In this document: one piece after another, positions 54,899-61,814 of the stretch | How the letters are laid out: each line of letters begins with the position of its first letter | How positions within the stretch are numbered: position 1 is the first letter of the stretch | Assembly (NCBI RefSeq): GCF_001522865.1 | Contig: NZ_LOWB01000116.1 | Span: forward strand, 186,001-250,000 | DNA: 64,000 nucleotides | From: Burkholderia sp. TSV86 | GTDB lineage: Bacteria; Pseudomonadota; Gammaproteobacteria; Burkholderiales; Burkholderiaceae | Direction: 5' to 3' | Made by a program: the position numbers and the translations under genes | The notes under the pieces: model-generated | What the model was told of the DNA's origin: nothing | Database searches by the model: none | What the model saw: the letters and a program-made list of their open reading frames with translations, nothing else

Positions 54899-56997
54899 GC
54901 CGTCTCGGCTCCGGCCGATGCCCGCTGGTTCGCGAGCCGTTGCAGATCCTCGATGATCTGCTTTTGCGCCAACATGCTGAGATCGACGACTTCCCGGGCT
55001 TGCGCGACGTAATAAGCGAGTTGCTCGTCGCCGCGCGCGACGGATTTGTCGAGCGCGGCTTCGATGCGCTCCAGATGGGCGACCAGCTTGTCGTTCGACT
55101 GTCCGAACAATTGGACGGCCGCGCCGAACGCATCGCCGAGGCTTGCCACGTCGACGGCGCCGGCGGCAACTTGCGCGGCGGCCACGGTCAGCTTGCCGGT
55201 TTCGGCTTCGACTTGATCAGCGAAGCGGCCGCCGACGCGTTCGAGCAGATCCGCCGACGTCGAGACCAACGCGTCGATCGCCGTGCGTTGTTCGGTGCAC
55301 GCGTGGTTTACCGCGTCGAGCAGCGTTTCCAGCGTCGCAAGCAGGCGGCCGCGCTCGTCGAGCATCGCCGTGTCGCGGGCCAGGCTGTCGGACAGCCGCT
55401 CGCGCAACTCGGCGATGACGGTGGCCGCGGCCTTCGGCGCCTGCGCCGCGGCTTGTGCGAGCTGCGAGATTTCGGCGATCGTGTCGCGCGCATGGGCTTG
55501 CGTTTGCGCTGAGATGTCACGCGCGGTTTGCGCGAGCGTGTCGCAGATCGCCTGCTGCCGGCTGGCAGTGTGCGCGCCGGCCTTTTCCCATTCGCTGCCC
55601 AGCTTGGCGGCCATCTCGCCGAGTGCGTCGGTCCAGGCCGACAGCCGTTGCTGGTCTTGCGATTTCAATTCGGCGTGCCAATCGGCATGCGACTGTCCAA
55701 GCGTGTACAGCAATGATGCGCAATGCTGCTCGAAGGTTGCCGCGGCGGTTTCCAGCGCACGCTGATTACGCTCGGCCAACTGATCGTTGAGGCCGGCTTG
55801 TCGTGCGAGCGCATCGTTGCACGTCGCCGATATCGCGCCCGCCGTGGTTTCGACGCGTGCCGAAACGTTTTCCAGCAGGCTGGCCGAGCGTTGATCAAAG
55901 GTTTCCGAGAAGCGATCGAGCGCGGCGCGCAGATGTTGCACGAGTGCTTCGTTCGTGCGCCGATGCTCGGCGAGTGCGTCGTTCCAGACTTGCGTGGCGG
56001 CAGCGGCCGTCGCGCCGAAACCGCTCGACAGGCTGTCCAATTGCCGTTGGACGGCATGCGAGACGCTGTCGTGCAGCGACGCCGCTTGGCGTGCAAGCCC
56101 CGCCATCGTCGCTGCCATGACCGGCTGAAACGCATCGCCGGCAACACGCGCGCTTTGCGCGACGCTGTCTTTCAACGATTGCGCAACCGACGATGCAAGA
56201 TGCGCATAAGCAGTTTGCGCATTGCTCAGGAACGCTTGCTGACTGGCAACCTGACGCTCGCTTGCGTCGACGCTGCGTTGCTCGACGGCCGCCATCATCG
56301 CTTGCAGCCGCTCGACGAGAACCGGCATTGCTTCGGCTTGCCGCTGCAGCAATCTGATGGTTTCGTCGCGCCGATACGCGTGTGAGTAGACGTGCAACTC
56401 CGTGGCGATCTTGCCGTCGAGCGCTTGCGCGGCGGCGAGCCGTTCGCGCCTGCACAGCGCGGACAGCAACCCGAGCATCGCCGATGTTGCGACGCCCGCG
56501 ATCGACGTGCCGAACGCGAAACCGAGCCCGTTGACGGGCGCCGCCAGCGACGCGCGCACCGCCTGCAGGCTCGTTGCGCTTTCGAGCGCCGCGCCGGTGC
56601 CGCGCAGCGTCGCGACCATGCCGAGCAGCGTGCCGAGCATGCCGAGCAGCACCAATAGGCCGACGAGGTAGGGCGTCAACGCAGGCCCAGGCAGCGCGGC
56701 GCGTTCGCCTTCGATGCGCAGGCGCACCGCGCCGCGCAGGCTCGGATGCAGCCGTTCGAGCCATGCGCCGAGCGCGGGCGGCGGCTCGGACAGGCCGTCG
56801 AGCGCTTGCGACAGCGTGGATGTTGCTTGCCGATAGCGGTGCAGCTCGAATGCGCCTGCCAGATAGCAGGCGCCGATCAACGCCGTGACGGCGAGGGCGA
56901 GCAGGTTCGAGCCGGCATAGCCGGCAGCGATCCAGCAGACGACGGCCAGACCGGCCAGAAAGACGACGAGATTGAAGTTGAGGCGATGTCTGGACAT
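54895..56997 (-). CDS. DUF802 protein with MotA/ExbB-like core and long coiled-coil tail
   Basis: A 700-residue membrane protein. Four hydrophobic segments are visible, at about residues 9-27, 31-50, 108-128 and 158-180. The last two, with LVGLLVLLGMLGTLLGMVAT and NGLGFAFGTSIAGVATSAML, match the MotA/TolQ/ExbB channel helices. From about 185 to 690 there is a helical tail, rich in Ala, Gln, Ser and Glu, containing repeated DUF802 segments such as LLYTLGQSHADWHAELKSQD and predicted to be coiled coil. The architecture resembles ZorA (MotA-like core plus long tail). With the MotB-like partner it should form a membrane ion-driven complex. Its function is unknown. Confidence 0.85.
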   Translation of the reverse strand: MSRHRLNFNLVVFLAGLAVVCWIAAGYAGSNLLALAVTALIGACYLAGAFELHRYRQATSTLSQALDGLSEPPPALGAWLERLHPSLRGAVRLRIEGERAALPGPALTPYLVGLLVLLGMLGTLLGMVATLRGTGAALESATSLQAVRASLAAPVNGLGFAFGTSIAGVATSAMLGLLSALCRRERLAAAQALDGKIATELHVYSHAYRRDETIRLLQRQAEAMPVLVERLQAMMAAVEQRSVDASERQVASQQAFLSNAQTAYAHLASSVAQSLKDSVAQSARVAGDAFQPVMAATMAGLARQAASLHDSVSHAVQRQLDSLSSGFGATAAAATQVWNDALAEHRRTNEALVQHLRAALDRFSETFDQRSASLLENVSARVETTAGAISATCNDALARQAGLNDQLAERNQRALETAAATFEQHCASLLYTLGQSHADWHAELKSQDQQRLSAWTDALGEMAAKLGSEWEKAGAHTASRQQAICDTLAQTARDISAQTQAHARDTIAEISQLAQAAAQAPKAAATVIAELRERLSDSLARDTAMLDERGRLLATLETLLDAVNHACTEQRTAIDALVSTSADLLERVGGRFADQVEAETGKLTVAAAQVAAGAVDVASLGDAFGAAVQLFGQSNDKLVAHLERIEAALDKSVARGDEQLAYYVAQAREVVDLSMLAQKQIIEDLQRLANQRASAGAETA

Positions 56998-57007
56998 GAT
57001 GCTCCAG

Positions 57008-57763
57008 TTAGCGGGTGCGAAGGGCCGCGAGCAAGCCCTCGACCGGTTGAAAACGAATATCCAGCTCGGCGAGCAGCACGCGCTGCATGTCGTGGCGGAA
57101 CGTGTCGAGCCACGCGCCCGCTGCGACGGGCGGGCCGCTTTGCGAAGCCGGAGCGTCGGCCGCGAGCGCCTGCTGCTCGGCATTGCGCAGCCGCGTGAAG
57201 TACGTGCCGAGCAACGCGGGCACGCATGCCAGCAGTTTTTGTTCGCGCGCGCCGAGCGCCTGTTCCATGGCCGCATCTAGTGCGGCGAGCCGGGCGAGGC
57301 GTGGCGTGGCCGTGGCGAGCATGCTTCTCAAGCGCGCGCGCAAGGTGCCGATATCCATCTGCATCGCCTGTTGCATCGACAGATAATGCTGCCGGAATTC
57401 CGCATAATCGGCGGTGGCGGGCGCGGCGGCCGCCGCATCCCGCGCGACCGCGCGATGCGGCTGCGCGCGATTGCGCTTGGCATCGGCTGGGCCGACGATC
57501 GCCTCGGCCAACGACGCGCGCGTGCGCGCGCACAGACGCTCGGCGTCCCGGCCGGCGGCGGCGGGACGAGCGTGATCGGCCGTGGCCGGCGGCTTGACGT
57601 TCAGCGCCGACGACAGCGTGATCGCATCGGTCCAGCCAAGCCATTGGCTCAGCCGGTCGGACAACGATTGCCGGGGCTCGGGAACGTCGATTTCCGCCAG
57701 GCGAGCGAGCAGGCGAATCAGCGTGGGTCCGCTGAGCGCGCTTCGCTGCGGGGCTTGCTCCAT
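57008..57763 (-). CDS. DUF3348 domain-containing protein
   Basis: A 251-residue cytoplasmic protein. The N-terminal domain has LSGPTLIRLLARLAEIDVPE, LSDRLSQWLGWTDAITLSSA. The C-terminal part is helical and Ala/Arg-rich: YAEFRQHYLSMQQAMQMDIG, RLARLAALDAAMEQALGARE, LLACVPALLGTYFTRLRNAE and WLDTFRHDMQRVLLAELDIR. This is the DUF3348 family, which I know only from loci with DUF802. It is the first gene of the locus, 10 bases before DUF802. A regulatory or assembly role is possible but unproven. Confidence 0.82.
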   Translation of the reverse strand: MEQAPQRSALSGPTLIRLLARLAEIDVPEPRQSLSDRLSQWLGWTDAITLSSALNVKPPATADHARPAAAGRDAERLCARTRASLAEAIVGPADAKRNRAQPHRAVARDAAAAAPATADYAEFRQHYLSMQQAMQMDIGTLRARLRSMLATATPRLARLAALDAAMEQALGAREQKLLACVPALLGTYFTRLRNAEQQALAADAPASQSGPPVAAGAWLDTFRHDMQRVLLAELDIRFQPVEGLLAALRTR

Positions 57764-58155
57764 GTCGCGAGTGAGGGAAAAAGGCAGAAGTTTACACTCT
57801 GGCGAAGGCGAGGCCGGCGAATTGGGGAATCGACGGTGTGTGAGTGGCTGCCGTTACTGGAGCGGCAGCGTTCGCGGGCCTTCGTTTTGCTCGCGCGCGG
57901 CGTCTCGCGACAGTCGGCTCAGCCCGTGCCGTGATCGGGCCGGCTGCCGTGTTCGGGGCGCAAGAGGGGCGGGGCGACGGCTTGCTTGCCGAGTGCGGGA
58001 TGGGCTCACGGGCGCAACGCCCGCTGCCCGGCCCTGGGTTTCGTTCGCGCGCCCGCCCGGCCGATGTTCGGAAAGTGCAGGGACTCATCTTTCCTGCGCG
58101 TCAGGCCGGGCCGGTGTCACGCACCCGGCCCGTGCCCGGCGAGCCGATTGAACCG
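57764..58155. other. Intergenic region upstream of DUF3348
   Basis: About 390 bases of GC-rich sequence between the DUF3348 start and the GH92 stop. It should contain the promoter for the four-gene motor-like locus. I see no clear terminator for the GH92 gene and no supported coding frame. Confidence 0.4.
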
Positions 58156-61100
58156 TCAGCCGCCCACTGTCATCGCAAACACGTGCTGGCGTCCCCGATC
58201 GACCTGATAGGGGAACGTCACGCTTTTCACGGGCCGCGCCGGATCGAGCGGCTGCGTCCACTGGAACACTTTGGCCGACACGCCGTCTTCGGTGCCGTCC
58301 ATTCGAAGACGCGTGGGCGTTGTCAGTACGACGGTATTGTAAGGGCCGGGCTGCCGGCTGCCGCCATTCAAGGTCCAGTCGTCGAAGGTCAGATCGAGCG
58401 TGGCTTGGGTGCCGTCGGCATAGGTCACCACCAGCTTGCCGGTGGACGGCCCGTCGCTTGCGCTGCCGAGCAGCGACAGCGATTTGCCGCGTACCGGCGT
58501 GGTGAAGGTGATCGTTTGGCCCTGGACGATCATGTTGTCGAGCTCGGTTTTGCTGTCAGGCCAAGCAAACGTCAAGCCGTTCAGGGTCAGCCGCGAGTTC
58601 GGCCGCACGCCGATCGCCGCGAGCGCATCCCGCGAATAGCGTGCGCCCGATCCGTCGAACGTATTGCCTTCGGCGGCCTGCTCCGGTGTCGAGCCTCTCG
58701 CGCCCGTGCCGACGTTGTTCAGCGCGTCGCCGATGCTCGTGAAGCCGTCGAGTCCGTAAGACGGCAACCGTCCCGCCGCCGCCGCGCCCCACTGCGACGG
58801 CGCGCTGCCCAATGCGATATCGAGCCGCGCCACCTTGCGCAGATCGTCCTTCAGCCAAACCCACGGCGCTTCAAGCGTGGCACCGTTGAGCGTGGCGCTT
58901 TGGATATAGCGCGATTGCGCGCCGTTGCCGGTCGTGTTGATGATGAGTTGCTTGTGGCCGTCGGCCCAGCGCACGACGGCCTTGTCGAACACGGGCGAAT
59001 GCAGCGCGAGCCCGCCGACCGACTGGATGGCCGGGTACGCGCCGAGCGCGGCCCACACGTACCACGACGAGACCGCGCCGAGATCGTCGTTGCCGGGCAG
59101 GCCGCCCGGCCCGTCATTGAATACCGGATCGATCCTCTCGTCTGCGTTGCCGTTGATGATGTCGCGCACCACCTTCTGCGTTCGCCACGGGGCGCCGGCC
59201 CAGTTGTAGAGCCACGGCGACGAAAAGCTCGGCTCGTTGCCGATATAGAAATGCGGCGGCGACATGCCCGCGTTCAGGTTCGAGAAGTAGGCGTCCAGCC
59301 GCTTGACGACAGCGTCGTTGCCGCCCGAGAGTGCGAAGAGTTCGCGCGTGTCATGCGTCATCATCCACGTGTATTGCTCGGCGTTGCCCTCCACCATGTC
59401 CTGGTTCGCCACCGGCGACAGATTCCATGAGCCGTCGTCATAGCGCGGCAGAATTTGCTTTTGTTGCGCGTTGTACATGTTTTTCCATTGCGCGGCGCGC
59501 GCGAGGAACTGGCGATACGCGGTTTCGTCGCCCAGCGATTTCGCGAACGACGCGATCGCGAAATCGACCGTGCTGAATTCCGGCGTGAGCGAGCCTGCCC
59601 ACCAGCCGCGGTCGAGCGAGACGTAGCCGCGTGTCAGGTGGTCGTTCATGCGGTCGTCGGCGTCGCGCGGAATTGTGCCGCCGCAGCGCACGACCCGCTT
59701 GTTGCCGGCCAGCTTCATGTACTTCAGCGCGCTCGCGGTATCGAACCGGGTCGCGCCGAACGCGTAACCGCCGACGACGGCGGGCACGCCGGAGTCGCCG
59801 GGCATGATGCCCTGGTCGACATTGACCGGCGACCAGCGCGGAATCGCGCCGCACTGTTCGGCATCGGTGACGAGCGATTGAAGCATATTGCTCGTCTCGC
59901 GCGGGAACAGCATGCCGAGCAGCGGCATCAGGCTGCGGTAGGTGTCCCAGTTCGAGTAGTTGACGTATTGCGTGCGGTTGCCCGCGACGCGATGAATTTT
60001 CTGATCGAAGCCGATGTATTCGCCATTGACGTCGCTGTTGACGTTCGGCGACAGCATTGAGTGATACAGCGCCGTATAGAACTTGCGCTTGTCGAGCATC
60101 GAGCCGCCGCTTACCTGGATCGTGTTCAAGCGGTTGTTCCATGCTTGGTCGGCGGCTTTGCGCACGAGGTCGAAGTTCCAGTTTCTCGCCGGATTCTCGG
60201 CGTCCAGGTTCTGCTTCGCGTTGGCGACGCTGACGTATGACAATGCCACTTTCATCAGAACCGGGCCGGATTTCGCGGCGAAGCGCACTTTCGCAATGCC
60301 CTTGCCGAGGTCGGTGGCGGACTTGTCGATGTTGCGATCGAATTGGATGTAGAAGTAGACCGTGTAATTGCGCGCTCCGCAGAAGCCGCCGCCGACGGTC
60401 GAGCCCGACAGTGCGTCGTTGCCGCTGTAGCCGATGCTGCCTTGCGTGGACGGTTTGGTGTTGGTGCGCGTCGCATCGATCACGAGCGTGGCCGGCTGCG
60501 CGTTGGCGGGAAAAGTGAAGCGCCCGAAGCCGGTGCGCGTGGTGGCGGTCAGTTCGGCCTTGATGCCGTCGTTCAGGACGACGCGATAGTAGCCCGGTGA
60601 TGCGGTCTCGTTCTCGTGCTTGAAGTTCGCGACCGGCTTGACGAGATTCGACGCCACGGCAGCCGGATCGAAGGTCGGCATGATCGGCAGTTCGCCCGAG
60701 TTGCCGTCGCATCCCGAGCCGCTCATCTGAGTCAGCGGAAAGCCGATGATGGTGTTCTCGGTGTAGACATAGCCGACCGGCGTATCCTTGCCGCCGCCGG
60801 GCTTGATGCTGGGCGTCATCGGCGACCACTGCACCATGCCGAACGGCGTGGTGGCGCCGGGGAACGTGCCGCCGCGCTCGCCTGCCGGCACGGGATCGGT
60901 TGCCCGCACGCTGGCGTTGGCCGTGCCGATGAACGGGTTGACGTATTGGGTGAGCGCCATCTGCACGTCACGCTCTTCGGCCACATCGCTTGCATTCGCG
61001 GATGCGCGGGCCGCCTCGTCGGGCGTGGGTGGCGTGGAATTCCCGGCGTTCGCCCGATTGTTCGCAGCGTTCAAGACGGCCGGCGAAGCCGTGCCGTCAT

Positions 61101-61170
61101 CGCCGTTGCAGCCGGCGAGCAGCAAGCTCGCGACAAATACCGCCAGTGCGGCATGATTGCTTCGTCGCAT
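58156..61170 (-). CDS. GH92 family alpha-mannosidase-like lipoprotein
   Basis: A 1004-residue glycoside hydrolase family 92 protein. The signal peptide ends in the lipobox LLLAGC with Cys21, so it is a lipoprotein. The N-terminal beta domain begins TQYVNPFIGT, followed by FPGATTPFGMVQWSPMT and a central (alpha/alpha)6 region: NYSNWDTYRSLMPLLGMLFP, VVGGYAFGATRFDTAS. Catalytic motifs: GNEPSFSSPWLYNWAGAP (acid Glu region) and GNDDLGAVSSWYVWAALGAY (Asp pair). A C-terminal beta-sandwich of about 250 residues follows. GH92 enzymes release mannose from glycans using calcium. A paralogue is divergently encoded. Confidence 0.9.
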   Translation of the reverse strand: MRRSNHAALAVFVASLLLAGCNGDDGTASPAVLNAANNRANAGNSTPPTPDEAARASANASDVAEERDVQMALTQYVNPFIGTANASVRATDPVPAGERGGTFPGATTPFGMVQWSPMTPSIKPGGGKDTPVGYVYTENTIIGFPLTQMSGSGCDGNSGELPIMPTFDPAAVASNLVKPVANFKHENETASPGYYRVVLNDGIKAELTATTRTGFGRFTFPANAQPATLVIDATRTNTKPSTQGSIGYSGNDALSGSTVGGGFCGARNYTVYFYIQFDRNIDKSATDLGKGIAKVRFAAKSGPVLMKVALSYVSVANAKQNLDAENPARNWNFDLVRKAADQAWNNRLNTIQVSGGSMLDKRKFYTALYHSMLSPNVNSDVNGEYIGFDQKIHRVAGNRTQYVNYSNWDTYRSLMPLLGMLFPRETSNMLQSLVTDAEQCGAIPRWSPVNVDQGIMPGDSGVPAVVGGYAFGATRFDTASALKYMKLAGNKRVVRCGGTIPRDADDRMNDHLTRGYVSLDRGWWAGSLTPEFSTVDFAIASFAKSLGDETAYRQFLARAAQWKNMYNAQQKQILPRYDDGSWNLSPVANQDMVEGNAEQYTWMMTHDTRELFALSGGNDAVVKRLDAYFSNLNAGMSPPHFYIGNEPSFSSPWLYNWAGAPWRTQKVVRDIINGNADERIDPVFNDGPGGLPGNDDLGAVSSWYVWAALGAYPAIQSVGGLALHSPVFDKAVVRWADGHKQLIINTTGNGAQSRYIQSATLNGATLEAPWVWLKDDLRKVARLDIALGSAPSQWGAAAAGRLPSYGLDGFTSIGDALNNVGTGARGSTPEQAAEGNTFDGSGARYSRDALAAIGVRPNSRLTLNGLTFAWPDSKTELDNMIVQGQTITFTTPVRGKSLSLLGSASDGPSTGKLVVTYADGTQATLDLTFDDWTLNGGSRQPGPYNTVVLTTPTRLRMDGTEDGVSAKVFQWTQPLDPARPVKSVTFPYQVDRGRQHVFAMTVGG

Positions 61171-61814
61171 GAATCGTCCTCGTGAATGATCGCATGGGCG
61201 CACCGGAGCTATCGCCGCATGCATTCGCGTTCATGTGGCCTCTCGCCGGCTAAGCGGCGGAGTCGAGATAAAGAATCGCATTCCTGATTAATCGAATCGG
61301 CCGTAAACGCAGGTGGATTCGAAGGCAAATGACATCTGCGTGCCGGGTTGCTTGCAAGCTATGGGATTCGTGGCGGTGCTGTCAAGGAAATCGCGTGATT
61401 GCAATTATTTAAACAAGCTAAACACCACGTGACGAACGCATGTGGGCGTAGCAGGTCGCGCTGAGACAAAGCGCCCCGGCGGAGGGGATTTTCGCCGGCG
61501 CGAACAAGGGGCGGGCGTTGATAACGGCAATGCATTCGCGTTCCATTGAACTACCGTGCAAGCTCTTTTCGGCAGGCCGCACATTTTCAGATGTGCGCGC
61601 GGACACAAAACATGTCCGCACAAAAGCTAAACTGAAGCGTGGCAGGGTTTTCCCAGATTGCCCAGCCGATCCCGAGAAACCAATACTGCCACCAAAATAG
61701 TCCGAGGGCCGTGCGTTCACGGGTTTTCCGAACGGCTCATCCTCTTCGGCCACGCCGGTATTGCAACCGTCACGGCATGGAATCGATCGCGATATTTGGC
61801 ATCCTAAATAAAAG
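61171..61814. promoter_or_regulatory. Divergent intergenic region between two GH92 genes
   Basis: About 640 bases, more AT-rich than the genes. It holds the promoters for both GH92 lipoproteins. An imperfect inverted repeat occurs near 61,593-61,623 (CGGACA / TGTCCG within TGTGC/GCACA arms). Short open frames on both strands lack domain matches. No terminator is expected here, and none was found. Confidence 0.45.

Noticed and set aside
53584-57763. Calling the locus a true Zorya defence system
   Set aside because: The MotA/MotB-like pair fits, but no ZorC, ZorD helicase/nuclease or ZorE is present; only architectural similarity is claimed.
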